From: an uncultured Bacteroidota bacterium | GTDB taxonomy: Bacteria > Bacteroidota > Bacteroidia > Flavobacteriales > Flavobacteriaceae | DNA length: 64,000 nt | Assembly: GCA_902523665.1 (NCBI GenBank) | Contig: CABZAD010000004.1 | Coordinates: 1-64,000, forward strand | Direction of reading: 5' to 3' | Shown: piece by piece, positions 1-10,217 of the stretch | How the letters are laid out: every line of letters begins with the position of its first letter | How positions within the stretch are numbered: position 1 is the stretch's first letter | Notes under the pieces: model-generated | Seen by the model: the letters and a program-made list of their open reading frames with translations, nothing else | What the model was told of the DNA's origin: nothing | Databases searched by the model: none | Translations under genes and position numbers: made by a program

Positions 1-1611
1 TTCATCTTCATTTCTTGTTAAATCTGGAGAGACAATTTTCCAAGATTTACCTTGGTCATTTGTTTTAAATAGATGTTGAGCTGCATGATAAAAAGTATTT
101 GGTTCGTGTTTAGACCAGATAATCGGTGCATTCCAATTAAACCTGTACTTCATATCTCTAGAAGCCCTTCCAATATAATTTATCGGCTCAATCATTACTT
201 TTTTTCTAGCATTTGCCTTTGTGTCAAATATGTTAACACTACCAAGATAACTACCCCCCATCACAATACTTGGATCATCAGGGTCAAAGGCAAGGAATGC
301 GCTTTCACCTCCAGCAGAGGCTGACCAATCTCTTTCTGAAATACCACCTCTAGACCCAATACTTGCAATTTTAATTGTAGAATTATCTTGCTGACCACCA
401 TATATGTTATATGGAAACAAATTGTCAACATTGACCCTATAAAATTGAGCAGTTGGCATGTTGTATATACTAGACCAAGTATTTCCATTATCAAATGTTA
501 TTTCACCACCCCCGTCATCAGAAATTATCATATTTTTTGAATTATTAGGATTTATCCATAAGTCATGATAATCCCCGTGGCCACTATATATCCTTTTCCA
601 GGTTTTACCGCCATCAATTGATCTAAAAGCTCTTGCACTTAGCACATAAACTGTATCCTCATCATTTGGATCTGCAAATACTTCAATGTAATACCATGCT
701 CTTGATGTCAGTTCAGCATAAGAACTAATTTTAGACCAGCTTTCACCAGCATTATTTGATACAAACAAACCTCCCGATCTTTTGTTTGAATTACCCTCGG
801 CAAGAAGAAATACCTTATCAGAGTTTGCTCTTGATACTGATATAGCCATCTTTCCTAGTTCTGATGGCAAGCCATTTTCAATTTTAAACCAACTATCTCC
901 ACCATCGATGGATTTATAAACTCCATCGCCTTGACCACCGCTTATAACTTTCCATGGAAGTCTTTGATGCTTCCACATTGTTGCATATAAAATTTTGGGA
1001 TTATTGTAATCTATTGAAAGTTCTGAAGCTCCTACTAATTGATTTACGAAAAGTACATTACTCCAAGTTTTTCCGCCATCAATTGATTTATAAATACCTC
1101 TTTCTTTAGTTGGTCCATTTATAGCTCCTTGAGCAGCAACAAAAACTACATTAGGATTATCTGGGTGAATTATTATTCTTGAAATCTGTTGAGTCTCCTC
1201 TAAACCAATGTGCTTCCATGTTTCACCGGCATCAGTTGATTTATAAACTCCATCTCCATAAGAGGTGGTAACACCTCTCGGAGCGTGCTCTCCCATGCCA
1301 ACATAAATTATTCTGCTATCAGTATCAGCAACTGCAATTGCTCCAACTGAGGATGTTTTAAAGTAATCATCGGATATGTTAGACCAGTTAACACCAGCAT
1401 TAGTTGTTTTCCATAAACCTCCTCCTACAGTTCCCATATAATATGTAAGTGGGTCTCCAATTACACCTACTGAGGCTACAGATCTACCTCCTCGAAAAGG
1501 CCCTATGTTTCTATATTTTACCTCATCTAGTTTTTCCTTTAAATTTTGAGAATAAGAAAGGGGTGAAATTATAATCAAAGCAAAAAGTATTCTAAAATTT
1601 CTCATTATCAT
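1..1611 (-). CDS. Secreted BNR/VPS10 (sortilin)-like beta-propeller protein, 3' part missing
   Basis: I translated this by hand; the frame is open from ATG 1611 (or the in-frame ATG 1605) to the window edge, 537 codons with no stop, so the gene continues to the left. The N-terminus is a signal peptide ([20 protein letters not shown]) followed by [18 protein letters not shown], a start typical of the 'glycosyl hydrolase' BNR family in Bacteroidota. Asp-box repeats recur throughout: [53 protein letters not shown]. The last visible residues include [10 protein letters not shown], another family signature. Members are usually around 1000 residues and exported; no enzymatic activity is established for most. 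It is divergent from bshC, sharing the gap 1612-1683. Role is inferred only as an extracytoplasmic propeller protein, perhaps binding or processing polymers. Confidence 0.85.
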   Translation of the reverse strand, partial: MIMRNFRILFALIIISPLSYSQNLKEKLDEVKYRNIGPFRGGRSVASVGVIGDPLTYYMGTVGGGLWKTTNAGVNWSNISDDYFKTSSVGAIAVADTDSRIIYVGMGEHAPRGVTTSYGDGVYKSTDAGETWKHIGLEETQQISRIIIHPDNPNVVFVAAQGAINGPTKERGIYKSIDGGKTWSNVLFVNQLVGASELSIDYNNPKILYATMWKHQRLPWKVISGGQGDGVYKSIDGGDSWFKIENGLPSELGKMAISVSRANSDKVFLLAEGNSNKRSGGLFVSNNAGESWSKISSYAELTSRAWYYIEVFADPNDEDTVYVLSARAFRSIDGGKTWKRIYSGHGDYHDLWINPNNSKNMIISDDGGGEITFDNGNTWSSIYNMPTAQFYRVNVDNLFPYNIYGGQQDNSTIKIASIGSRGGISERDWSASAGGESAFLAFDPDDPSIVMGGSYLGSVNIFDTKANARKKVMIEPINYIGRASRDMKYRFNWNAPIIWSKHEPNTFYHAAQHLFKTNDQGKSWKIVSPDLTRNEDE

Positions 1612-1683
1612 GATAGTTATAGTTAGATCTACTAAGTTACACCCAATTTTGAAAAATTCAGATATATTTACAAAAATTAAGGG

Positions 1684-3291
1684 ATGAAAAGTCAAATAAT
1701 CCAAAGAGATACTAAACTAATTGGAGATGAACTTCTTAAAAAATTCATTTCAGGTGATAAAAAAGTTTTGAAATACATCAATTCTTTTTATAATCATGAA
1801 AATGTTAAAATACAATCTGAAAATAAAAGTAAAAACTTTTCCAATGAACAAAGAGAAGTTCTGGTAAAAACTATAAAAAAACAATATTCTAAAATTGATA
1901 TTTCGGAACTAACATTAAAAAATATTAACTCCCTTCTTGAATCTAACACTTTTTGTATCACTTCAGGTCACCAGCTTAACCTTTTTACTGGTCCTTTTAT
2001 GGTTATTCTCAAGATAGCTCAGGTAATTAATATTAGTAAGCAGTTAAATTCAGAAATTAAAAACTTTAATTATGTGCCAGTCCTTTGGATTGCAAGTGAA
2101 GATCATGATTTTGATGAAATCTCAGAAGTCAATCTAAGTCAAAAAAATATTAAATGGGAAATCAATTCAAATAATAAGCCTGTAGGAGAAATTGAGATTA
2201 ATAACATCAAGGATTTGTTACGAAATTATAAGGATTTAATTATTGATTATGATTTTAAAGAAAAACTTGAAGAGATTGTAGATAATTCCTACAAAGATGG
2301 AGATAGTCTCTCTATGTCAACAATAAAATTTATAAATTCTTTATTCTCAGACCATGGATTAATAATAATTGATGCTAATAAAAAGGAATTAAAAAATTTA
2401 TTTAAACCTAAATTAAAAAATGAAATAGAAAATTTTTCTTGTAAACAAAATAACTCTTTACAGACATCCAAACTAAAAAAAGATTTTGTATCATATAAGC
2501 CCCAAGTAAACCCATCTGAAATTAATTTTTTTAAACTTACTAATAAAGGAAGAAAGAGGGTGAGGTTCAATAATCAATCATTTAATGTAGATGATGAGAA
2601 TTCCTACAATAAAGATGAGATGCTGACTTTAATTGATAGAAGTCCGGAGTTATTCTCTCCTAATGCAATTATGAGGCCCTTATATCAGGAAGTTGTCTTA
2701 CCAAATGTCTGTTATGTTGGAGGTCCAAATGAATTGAAATATTGGATGCAATTAAAAACCTATTTTGATGACAATAAAGTTCAATTTCCAATTCTTAAAT
2801 TAAGGAATAGTGCATATATAATTGATTCCAAGACTTCAAAAAAAATTAAAAATTCTGGAATTGAAATCAAGTATTTTGTGGGAGAACTAAATGAATTAAT
2901 AAATTATAAAATAGAGAATACCTCTAGTATGAAAGTAAACTTTGATTCTTTAAGATCAAATTTATCGTCACAATTTGATGAGTTAAGAAAAGTTTCCCTT
3001 GAAACAGACAAGTCATTTGTGGGAGCCCTAAATGCTCAAGAAAAAAAACAAAAAAAGGGAATTGACGATCTCGAGAAAAAACTGAATAAAGCTGAAAAGA
3101 AAAATTATGAGGCTGAAATCAAATTAATAAGGTCTATTCATAGTTATCTTCACCCAAGTAATATTGATCAAGAGAGGCACTTAAATTTTGGAAATTTCTA
3201 TTCATTTAAGGGACCTTCACTCATAAATTACTTAGTTGAGAAAATCTCAATAATGGACGATAAAATATTAATAATAGATCTTGAAGATTAA
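1684..3291 (+). CDS. bshC: Bacillithiol biosynthesis cysteine-adding enzyme BshC
   Basis: 535 residues, the usual length of BshC. This enzyme adds L-cysteine to glucosaminyl-malate, the last step of bacillithiol synthesis in the cytoplasm. Visible family blocks are [10 protein letters not shown] (about residues 95-104), [12 protein letters not shown] (about 135-146), [18 protein letters not shown] (about 330-347) and a long charged coiled-coil stretch near 450-490 before the C-terminal [16 protein letters not shown] 1684 is the only good start. The gene is divergent from the BNR protein and lies 20 bases before guaA, whose own promoter box occupies the gap. bshA and bshB are not in the window. 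It implies a bacillithiol-based thiol pool rather than glutathione. Confidence 0.93.
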   Translation: MKSQIIQRDTKLIGDELLKKFISGDKKVLKYINSFYNHENVKIQSENKSKNFSNEQREVLVKTIKKQYSKIDISELTLKNINSLLESNTFCITSGHQLNLFTGPFMVILKIAQVINISKQLNSEIKNFNYVPVLWIASEDHDFDEISEVNLSQKNIKWEINSNNKPVGEIEINNIKDLLRNYKDLIIDYDFKEKLEEIVDNSYKDGDSLSMSTIKFINSLFSDHGLIIIDANKKELKNLFKPKLKNEIENFSCKQNNSLQTSKLKKDFVSYKPQVNPSEINFFKLTNKGRKRVRFNNQSFNVDDENSYNKDEMLTLIDRSPELFSPNAIMRPLYQEVVLPNVCYVGGPNELKYWMQLKTYFDDNKVQFPILKLRNSAYIIDSKTSKKIKNSGIEIKYFVGELNELINYKIENTSSMKVNFDSLRSNLSSQFDELRKVSLETDKSFVGALNAQEKKQKKGIDDLEKKLNKAEKKNYEAEIKLIRSIHSYLHPSNIDQERHLNFGNFYSFKGPSLINYLVEKISIMDDKILIIDLED

Positions 3292-3300
3292 TTTATATTG

Positions 3301-3308
3301 TATTTTTG
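3301..3308 (+). promoter_or_regulatory. -7 box TAnnTTTG for guaA (leaderless arrangement)
   Basis: The sequence TATTTTTG is an exact match to the Bacteroidota sigma-ABfr -7 consensus TAnnTTTG. Its last G lies only three bases before ATG 3312, so if G is at about -4 the transcript would begin at the A of the start codon. No clear -33 TTTG is seen. Confidence 0.5.
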
Positions 3309-3311
3309 TCC

Positions 3312-4841
3312 ATGCAAAATAAAGTCTTAATAATTGATTTTGGCTCTCAGTATACTCAATTAATTGCAAGGAGAATCAGAGAGCTTTTTATTTACTGTGA
3401 GATTTCACCATTTAACAATCTCCCTGAGGATTTAAATCAATATAAGGCTATTGTGCTTTCTGGCTCTCCCTTTTCTGTTAATCAAGAAAATTCTCCCGAA
3501 ATTAATCTTAAAAGTATTTTAGGCAACAAACCTATAATTGCAATTTGTTACGGAGCACAACTAATTGCAAAATCCCTTAATGGAAAAGTTGAGAATTCAA
3601 ACTCGAGAGAATATGGAAGAGCAAATCTATCATTCATTGAAAAAGATTGTAAGCTTTTCCGAAACATAAAAATGAATAATCAAGTATGGATGAGCCATGG
3701 AGATACTATTACAGATTTGCCTGATGGTGCAAGAGTTATAGCTAGTACAGACTCTGTAGAAAATGCTGCTTACTCAATAGACTCCCTAAATTTATATGCT
3801 CTACAATTTCATCCTGAGGTTTTTCATACAGACAATGGTCTAAAAATATTTGAAAACTTTTTTTTAGAAGAATTAAAATTTACTAAAGAGTGGAATCCAG
3901 AATCTTTCATTGATAGGACAGTTAAAAAATTGAAATCTGAAATATTAGATGAAAAAGTAATTTTAGGACTTTCAGGTGGAGTAGACTCTAGTGTGGCAGC
4001 TGTTCTTCTTGATAGAGCAATAGGAAAGAATTTACATTGCATTTTTGTAAATAATGGTCTTTTAAGAAAGAATGAATATGATGAAGTATTAGATCAATAT
4101 ATTGGAATGGGTCTAAATGTAAAAGGGGTTGATGCATCAGATCAATTTGTTAACGGTCTTAGTGGTGTGACTGACCCTGAAAGTAAAAGAAGGATAATTG
4201 GAAATACATTCATTGATGTTTTTGATGAAGAATCAAAAAAAATATCCAATGCAAAATGGCTTGCTCAAGGAACTATTTATCCAGATGTAATTGAATCAAT
4301 CTCAGTAAAGGGGCCGTCTGCAACTATCAAGTCTCACCATAATGTTGGAGGACTCCCTGAAAAAATGAATCTTAAAGTTATTGAACCTCTTAAGATGTTA
4401 TTCAAAGATGAAGTTAGAAAAATTGGTACCTCTCTAAAAATGTCTCAAGAAATACTATCTAGACATCCTTTTCCAGGTCCAGGTCTAGGAATAAGAATTC
4501 TTGGAGAAGTTGATCATGAAAGTATTGGACTTATTCAGGAGGCTGATAAAATTTATATTGATGCATTAAAAAAATGGAATCTCTATGATAAAATTTGGCA
4601 AGCTGGCTCTATACTATTACCAGTTAAAAGTGTAGGTGTAATGGGGGATGAAAGAACTTATGAAAGATGTGTTGCATTAAGGGCGGTAGTCTCAACTGAT
4701 GGAATGACTGCAGATTGGTATGAATTTTCAAATGATTTCTTGAAAGAAGTTTCTAATAATATAATTAATAAGGTTAAAGGAATAAATAGAGTTGTCTATG
4801 ATATAAGTTCTAAACCTCCTGCAACAATTGAGTGGGAATAA
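3312..4841 (+). CDS. guaA: GMP synthase (glutamine-hydrolysing)
   Basis: 509 residues from ATG 3312; a TTG six bases upstream is in frame but lies inside the promoter box, so ATG is preferred. GuaA aminates XMP to GMP with glutamine and ATP. The N-terminal class I glutaminase shows [17 protein letters not shown], the nucleophile Cys79 in AICYGAQ and the His/Glu pair in LQFHPEV. The ATP pyrophosphatase P-loop is [14 protein letters not shown] (about 220). The C-terminal dimerisation domain has [16 protein letters not shown] and ends in KPPATIEWE, as usual. It heads a tight + strand run with the two following genes. Identification is secure. Confidence 0.97.
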   Translation: MQNKVLIIDFGSQYTQLIARRIRELFIYCEISPFNNLPEDLNQYKAIVLSGSPFSVNQENSPEINLKSILGNKPIIAICYGAQLIAKSLNGKVENSNSREYGRANLSFIEKDCKLFRNIKMNNQVWMSHGDTITDLPDGARVIASTDSVENAAYSIDSLNLYALQFHPEVFHTDNGLKIFENFFLEELKFTKEWNPESFIDRTVKKLKSEILDEKVILGLSGGVDSSVAAVLLDRAIGKNLHCIFVNNGLLRKNEYDEVLDQYIGMGLNVKGVDASDQFVNGLSGVTDPESKRRIIGNTFIDVFDEESKKISNAKWLAQGTIYPDVIESISVKGPSATIKSHHNVGGLPEKMNLKVIEPLKMLFKDEVRKIGTSLKMSQEILSRHPFPGPGLGIRILGEVDHESIGLIQEADKIYIDALKKWNLYDKIWQAGSILLPVKSVGVMGDERTYERCVALRAVVSTDGMTADWYEFSNDFLKEVSNNIINKVKGINRVVYDISSKPPATIEWE

Positions 4842-4848
4842 AGTGCAT

Positions 4849-5361
4849 ATGGAAGAACTAAATAATTTATTTAATCCAATGTTAACTCCAAAACAAATGT
4901 TACACAAAGGTATTTTTGGAGGAACATATTTTAGTCAGCTTGTTGACTACAGAACCTTTCCAGAAGATTGGTTCGAGAATCTTGATGAATCTTATTATTT
5001 GTCAAAAAAATATTTAGTAAAGATTAATTTATTTAAAATTAAATCTGGACAATCTCAGGAAGAATGGGAAGCAAAAGGGTGGATACATAAAGATGATCCT
5101 CGAGGTTGGTTTGAATGGTATTGTAAGTATTACAGAGGTAGACGTCACGAGGATGATATAAGGCAAATAAAAAGATGGCTTGCATTTTGTGGTCCTAAGG
5201 GTAGATTTAGAAATTCTATTTATAATAAAATATACAAGTCTGGTCTAGGATTAGAAAATTCAAATGATATTTCTCCTAGAATTCAACAGTCTTTATTACA
5301 TTGGTCATACATAGTTAATAATGAGCATTATGAATTATGGAAACTTGAAAGACAAAAATAA
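4849..5361 (+). CDS. Conserved protein of unknown function (guaA-linked)
   Basis: 170 residues from ATG 4849; earlier in-frame TTG 4828 overlaps guaA and GTG 4843 is also possible. The protein is soluble, has no signal peptide or membrane segment, and is unusually rich in Trp and Tyr. Striking blocks are GGTYFSQLVDYRTFPEDWF (about 25-45), EEWEAKGWIHKDDPRGWFEW and YCKYYRGRRHEDDIRQIKRW, then CGPKGRFRN. These look conserved and basic-aromatic, as in nucleic-acid or small-ligand binding proteins, but I do not recognise a named domain. It begins 7 bases after guaA and its stop directly abuts the GTG start of the LysM gene, so the three are probably cotranscribed. Confidence 0.7.
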   Translation: MEELNNLFNPMLTPKQMLHKGIFGGTYFSQLVDYRTFPEDWFENLDESYYLSKKYLVKINLFKIKSGQSQEEWEAKGWIHKDDPRGWFEWYCKYYRGRRHEDDIRQIKRWLAFCGPKGRFRNSIYNKIYKSGLGLENSNDISPRIQQSLLHWSYIVNNEHYELWKLERQK

Positions 5362-6750
5362 GTGAAAAAAGTATTTATTCTTTTATTAATAACATTACAT
5401 CCAATATTTTCACAAATTATTGTATCAGATACCATTATTCATGAAGTCGATAGAAAAGAAACCCTTTTTTCAATTTCACAGAAGTATAATATTGATGTAA
5501 ATGATATTCTTGAACTTAACCCAAGACTTAGAGAATCAAGATTAAAAAGAAAATCAAAAATTCTAATTCCAGTTTTAGAGTCAATTCAAGAATCCACAAT
5601 AGTTAACAAAGACTCGTTAATTACAGAAAATAAATTATTTAGGCTAGACTCAATTTTTGTAAAAAAAAGAAAAAAAGATAGTCAATTAAATCTCTCAGTC
5701 CTTCTTCCATTTAGATCCAATACAGTTAACTATGACTCAATCGAGGAAGTTGAGTCTTTATTTGAAGATAGGAACTTGTATACAATTACCTTAAATTTTT
5801 ACTCCGGTATTTTGTATGCGATTGAAGATTTAAAGGAATTAAATATTTCAGTCAATCTAAATGTCTTTGATACTGAAAATTCATTAAATAAATTAAATGA
5901 AATATCATATAATAATTCAGTTAAAAGTTCAGATGTAATTATTGGACCATTAATCCCAAGAAATTTTGAAACATTTTCAAATATTGAATTACTTGAATCA
6001 ATTCCTAAAGTTTTTCCTTTATCAACAATCCCAATTAAGATAATAAAAGGTGTAATTCAGTCTGTTACACCAAAAATACTTTTGAGAGAGAGAATGATAA
6101 ATTATTTAGATAAAAATTTAAACAGAGAGGAGAATATTGTAATAATAGCTGATTCTTTAAATAACGAAATTGACTCTAAGCTATCAGAGATTTTTCCTAA
6201 TTCAATTAAAATAAAACCCGAGTTTGAAGGCTATATTTTACCTGAACTTTTAGATTCACTTTTAGTAGATTCTCTACCAAATAAAGTAATCGTGGAATCT
6301 GAAATATTTACATTGATATCTAGTGTAATATCTCAACTTAACTCTCAAATTACTACTGATAGAGAAGTTAAATTATATACAACCTATAGAGGTAATCAGT
6401 ATGATGACCCAAGTATTAATATAAAAGATCTTGGAAATCTGGCTTTCACATACACATCAATTTCAAAAAAATTAAATAATGATTCTATTTCAAAATTTGA
6501 AAGAAGATATTTAAACTTATTTGGAAGTCTACCAAATAAAGATGTTATAAGAGGCTATGATGTTACCAAAGATATATTGCTTAGAGTTTTAATTGATAAA
6601 AATTTAAATAGAACAACTAAATATGAAGAGCAATCATACATTGAATCTAAATTTCTATACAAAAAAGATACTTTAGGTGGTTTATTTAATTCCTCCATGT
6701 TTATTCTTAGGCATAGAGAATATGATATTGAAGAGATTATTGAGCAATAA
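5362..6750 (+). CDS. LysM plus type-1 periplasmic-binding-fold envelope protein
   Basis: 462 residues starting at GTG 5362, directly after the upstream TAA. The N-terminus is a signal peptide (KKVFILLLITLHPIFSQ). Residues about 25-70 form a LysM domain (HEVDRKETLFSISQKYNI, then LNPRLRES and ILIPV), which binds peptidoglycan. From about residue 100 the pattern LNLSVLLPF, FYSGILYAIEDL, SSDVIIGPLIPRNFE and RGYDVTKDILLRVL fits a type-1 periplasmic-binding (ABC amino-acid-receptor-like) fold. No transporter genes are near, so it is more likely a wall-anchored sensor or synthase activator than an uptake receptor; the LpoA fold is a possible parallel, by inference. pyrG follows after 57 bases with its own promoter. 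Confidence 0.8.
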   Translation: MKKVFILLLITLHPIFSQIIVSDTIIHEVDRKETLFSISQKYNIDVNDILELNPRLRESRLKRKSKILIPVLESIQESTIVNKDSLITENKLFRLDSIFVKKRKKDSQLNLSVLLPFRSNTVNYDSIEEVESLFEDRNLYTITLNFYSGILYAIEDLKELNISVNLNVFDTENSLNKLNEISYNNSVKSSDVIIGPLIPRNFETFSNIELLESIPKVFPLSTIPIKIIKGVIQSVTPKILLRERMINYLDKNLNREENIVIIADSLNNEIDSKLSEIFPNSIKIKPEFEGYILPELLDSLLVDSLPNKVIVESEIFTLISSVISQLNSQITTDREVKLYTTYRGNQYDDPSINIKDLGNLAFTYTSISKKLNNDSISKFERRYLNLFGSLPNKDVIRGYDVTKDILLRVLIDKNLNRTTKYEEQSYIESKFLYKKDTLGGLFNSSMFILRHREYDIEEIIEQ

Positions 6751-6774
6751 TCTATTAAATACTTTAATATTTTG

Positions 6775-6782
6775 TAAATTTG
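6775..6782 (+). promoter_or_regulatory. -7 box TAAATTTG for pyrG
   Basis: Exact TAnnTTTG match 25 bases before ATG 6808; predicted start of transcription about 6786, giving a leader of roughly 22 bases. No convincing -33 element. Confidence 0.5.
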
Positions 6783-6784
6783 AG

Positions 6785-6808
6785 TCCGGAAATATTATTC
6801 TATCCGGA
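6785..6808 (+). promoter_or_regulatory. pyrG leader hairpin touching the start codon
   Basis: Two copies of TCCGGA (6785-6790 and 6803-6808) are separated by 12 bases. Because the hexamer is self-complementary, the copies can pair as a 6-bp GC-rich stem in an AT-rich region. The right arm includes the A of the pyrG ATG, and the left arm lies at the predicted 5' end of the transcript. A role in translation control or transcript stability is inference. Confidence 0.35.
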
Positions 6809-8421
6809 TGAATAAGCCTAAATATATTTTTGTTACAGGTGGTGTTACTTCCTCTCTTGGAAAGGGTATTGTATCTGCTTCATTAGCAAGACTTCTTCAG
6901 TCTCAAGGTTTAAATGTTTCAATTCAAAAGTTAGATCCATACATTAATGTTGACCCAGGGACATTAAATCCATATGAGCATGGCGAGTGCTATGTAACTG
7001 ATGATGGAGCTGAAACTGATTTGGATCTGGGTCATTATGAAAGGTTTTTAAGTATTAATACTTCACAAAAAAATAATATTACAACTGGAAAAATTTATCA
7101 AAATGTAATTGAAAAAGAGAGAAAAGGAGAGTTTCTTGGTAAAACAGTCCAGGTAATACCTCACATTACAAATGAGATTAAGGAAAATATTAGAAATCTT
7201 AATAATAAAAATAATTTGGATTTAATAATTACCGAGATTGGTGGAACAGTAGGTGATATTGAGTCATTACCATTTTTGGAGGCAGTCAGACAAGTTATTT
7301 ATGAAGAAGGTCCTGAAAACTCTATGGTTATTCATCTAACGTTAATACCATACTTATCTGCTACAGGTGAATTAAAAACCAAGCCAACTCAACATTCAGT
7401 TAAAACTCTTATGGAATTGGGTCTAAAAGCAGATGTTCTTGTATGTCGAACAGAAAAGGTTTTATCTGATGAGATAAAAAATAAATTGGCATTATTTTGT
7501 AATGTTAGATTTGACTGTGTAATTCAGTCTATTGACGTAGAGACTATTTACGATGTTCCTATTAAAATGATGGATGAAGGACTAGATAAGGTAACATTAG
7601 AAAAGTTTAACATTAAAAAATCTGAGCCTAATCTTGATAAATGGAAAAACTTCCTTCATAGACTAAAGAATCCAACTCATCAAATAAATATTGGCCTAGT
7701 CGGTAAATATGTTGAGCTAGATGATTCATATAAATCAATTTTAGAGTCTCTTATTCATGCGGGAGCTGAAAATGAGGTTAAGGTTGTTGTAAATTCAGTT
7801 CATTCTGAATATTTAGATAAGGATAATATTTCAAAAAATTTAAGCCAATTAGATGGGATTATTGTTGCTCCAGGTTTTGGTCAAAGAGGTCTTGATGGAA
7901 AAATTCGCGCTGTTGAGTATGCTAGAGTAAATAAAATACCTTTTCTTGGAATATGCCTGGGAATGCAAATGGCTGTAATAGAATATGCCAGAAATGTTAA
8001 AAAGATTAGGTACGCTAACTCAACAGAAATCTCTGAAAAATGTAAAGATCCTGTTATAGATTTGATGACATCACAAAAAGAGATTGTTAATAAGGGAGGA
8101 ACCATGAGGCTTGGAGCTTGGGATTGTGAAATAGAAAAAAATACTAAATCTTATGAATCTTACAAGAAAAAATTAATTTCAGAAAGACATAGACATAGAT
8201 ATGAATTTAACAACAATTACTCAGATAGAATCTTTGATGATAAATTTATAGTTGCTGGATCAAATCCTGATACAAAACTTGTTGAAATAGTAGAAAACAC
8301 TCATCATCCATGGTTTGTTGGAGTTCAATTTCATCCAGAATATAAAAGTAGTGTTTATAATCCTCATCCAATTTTTGTAAACTTTGTAAAAGCTAGTTTA
8401 AAAAAATATTTAAATAAATAA
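6808..8421 (+). CDS. pyrG: CTP synthase
   Basis: 537 residues, normal for the family. It converts UTP to CTP using glutamine and ATP. The synthetase domain opens with KYIFVTGGVTSSLGKGI (P-loop) and has IQKLDPYINVDPGTLNPYEHGE and EIGGTVGDIESLPFLEA. The C-terminal glutaminase shows the nucleophile Cys in FLGICLGMQMAVIEYARN (about residue 385) and GVQFHPEY near the end. The gene has its own TAnnTTTG promoter and a small leader hairpin. yidC starts two bases after its stop, so pyrG, yidC and mnmA appear to be one operon. Confidence 0.97.
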   Translation: MNKPKYIFVTGGVTSSLGKGIVSASLARLLQSQGLNVSIQKLDPYINVDPGTLNPYEHGECYVTDDGAETDLDLGHYERFLSINTSQKNNITTGKIYQNVIEKERKGEFLGKTVQVIPHITNEIKENIRNLNNKNNLDLIITEIGGTVGDIESLPFLEAVRQVIYEEGPENSMVIHLTLIPYLSATGELKTKPTQHSVKTLMELGLKADVLVCRTEKVLSDEIKNKLALFCNVRFDCVIQSIDVETIYDVPIKMMDEGLDKVTLEKFNIKKSEPNLDKWKNFLHRLKNPTHQINIGLVGKYVELDDSYKSILESLIHAGAENEVKVVVNSVHSEYLDKDNISKNLSQLDGIIVAPGFGQRGLDGKIRAVEYARVNKIPFLGICLGMQMAVIEYARNVKKIRYANSTEISEKCKDPVIDLMTSQKEIVNKGGTMRLGAWDCEIEKNTKSYESYKKKLISERHRHRYEFNNNYSDRIFDDKFIVAGSNPDTKLVEIVENTHHPWFVGVQFHPEYKSSVYNPHPIFVNFVKASLKKYLNK

Positions 8422-8423
8422 TT

Positions 8424-10211
8424 ATGGAGCAAAATAAATTTGATCCTTTGCAGTTTGTAGGGTTTCTGCTAATATCAGCAATTTTAATGTTCTGGTTTTA
8501 TGATAATCAATCAAGTATAATTGAAAACCAACAATTGAGTGAAGCTAAAAATTTAGTAGATGAATCTTATGAAAATTCCACTCAATCGAAAAATTCTAGT
8601 TCAAATAATATAAAAATTGATCAAAAATTTGAAGAAGAGATTATCAGTCTTGAAAATGAAAATATTTTATTTGAAATTAATACAGATGGTGCTGAAATTA
8701 ATAAAATCCTACTCAAAAATTTTTCAAATTATGACGAAGAGCCAATTTATCTTGTTGATGACAATAAATCCATTTTTGGCTATAACATACCAATAGGTAG
8801 AAATTCTATAATTAACTCTGCCGATTTAAATTATACGTACGAAATTATTAAACCGAGGTCGGAGGTCATATTGTCTGCTGTTATTGATGAGGAGAGATCA
8901 TTGGATTTAAAATTTAAATTAGAGAAAGACTCTAACATTGTAGATTTTGATATTAAACTAAATGATTCAAATAGGTCAAATAATTATCAGAATGTTGAGT
9001 TATTATGGGGAAGAGACTCTTATAGAAATTCAAAGAGTATTGATTATGAAAATAGATATACTGCACTTGCATATGGGTTCGAAGAAAAAAAAGATTCTTA
9101 TTTATCTGTTGGAGGATCTACAAACAAGAATATAAATAGCGTAAACTGGATTTCTTTCAGAGAGCATTTTTTTAGTTCAATTCTTATTTTAGAAAATCAA
9201 GTTAACGATGTATATATAAGCTCTGAAGATTTAGCAAGTAATGAAACTTTAGACAATAAATTTACAAAGAGGTTTCTTGCTAATGTTCCTCTGAATCTTG
9301 ATTCAGATTATAGTCTCGCCTATAGCATGTATTTTGGCCCTACAGATTATGAAATTCTTAAAGAGTATAATTTAAATCTTGAAAATTCTGTTCAAATTGG
9401 TTGGGGTATTTTTGGATGGTTAAATAGATTCATTTTCTTTCCTCTTTTTTCATTTCTTACTAAGTATTTTTCATATGGATTATCAATTATCTTAATGACT
9501 ATAATTGTAAAAGTAGCAATTGCCCCTTTGACTTATAAATCATATGAATCTCAGGTCAAAATGAGAATTTTAAGACCAGAACTTGAAGTGATTAATGAAA
9601 AGTTTAAAGATGATCCAATGAAGAAGCAGCAAGAAACTATGAATCTTTATACAAAATCAGGAGCTAATCCAATGTCTGGATGTTTACCTGCATTACTGCA
9701 AATGCCTATATTTTTTGCACTTTTTGTATTTTTTCCTGCAGCATTTAGTTTAAGAGGAAAAAGTTTTTTGTGGGCAGATGACCTTTCTTCTTATGACTCA
9801 ATTCTTGATTTTGGTTTTTCCATACCTCTTTACGGAGATCATATTAGTCTTTTTCCAATTCTAGCATCCATTGCAATTTTTTTCTACACAAAAATGACTA
9901 CTGGTCAACAAATGATGCCAGCATCTCAAACTGGAGGAGTCAATATGAAAGTGATAATGTATATGATGCCAATAATGATGTTATTCTTCTTTAATAATTA
10001 TGCAAGTGGATTAAGTTTATATTACTTTATCTCAAACATACTTACTATTATATTAATGTTAGTCATCAAAAACTTTATTATTGATGATACAAAAATATTA
10101 ACTCAAATTGAGGAAAATAAAAAGAAACCACTAAAAGTAGGTGGTTTCCGAGCTAGACTTCAAAAAGCTCTAGAGGAAGCTGAGAAACAAAAGAAAAGAA
10201 GAGAACAATAA
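8424..10211 (+). CDS. yidC: Membrane protein insertase YidC
   Basis: 595 residues, the long Gram-negative form. One N-terminal membrane segment (FVGFLLISAILMFWFY, about 12-28) anchors a large periplasmic beta domain (about 60-340). The insertase core with five membrane segments spans about 350-560, including GWGIFGWLNRFIFFPLFSFL, the cytoplasmic loop LRPELEVINEKFKDDPMKKQ, GCLPALLQMPIFFALF and MMPIMMLFFFNNYASGLSLY. The C-terminus is a basic tail (LQKALEEAEKQKKRREQ). It inserts proteins into the inner membrane alone or with SecYEG. It sits between pyrG (2-base gap) and mnmA (6-base gap). Confidence 0.96.
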   Translation: MEQNKFDPLQFVGFLLISAILMFWFYDNQSSIIENQQLSEAKNLVDESYENSTQSKNSSSNNIKIDQKFEEEIISLENENILFEINTDGAEINKILLKNFSNYDEEPIYLVDDNKSIFGYNIPIGRNSIINSADLNYTYEIIKPRSEVILSAVIDEERSLDLKFKLEKDSNIVDFDIKLNDSNRSNNYQNVELLWGRDSYRNSKSIDYENRYTALAYGFEEKKDSYLSVGGSTNKNINSVNWISFREHFFSSILILENQVNDVYISSEDLASNETLDNKFTKRFLANVPLNLDSDYSLAYSMYFGPTDYEILKEYNLNLENSVQIGWGIFGWLNRFIFFPLFSFLTKYFSYGLSIILMTIIVKVAIAPLTYKSYESQVKMRILRPELEVINEKFKDDPMKKQQETMNLYTKSGANPMSGCLPALLQMPIFFALFVFFPAAFSLRGKSFLWADDLSSYDSILDFGFSIPLYGDHISLFPILASIAIFFYTKMTTGQQMMPASQTGGVNMKVIMYMMPIMMLFFFNNYASGLSLYYFISNILTIILMLVIKNFIIDDTKILTQIEENKKKPLKVGGFRARLQKALEEAEKQKKRREQ

Positions 10212-10217
10212 TTTCTA

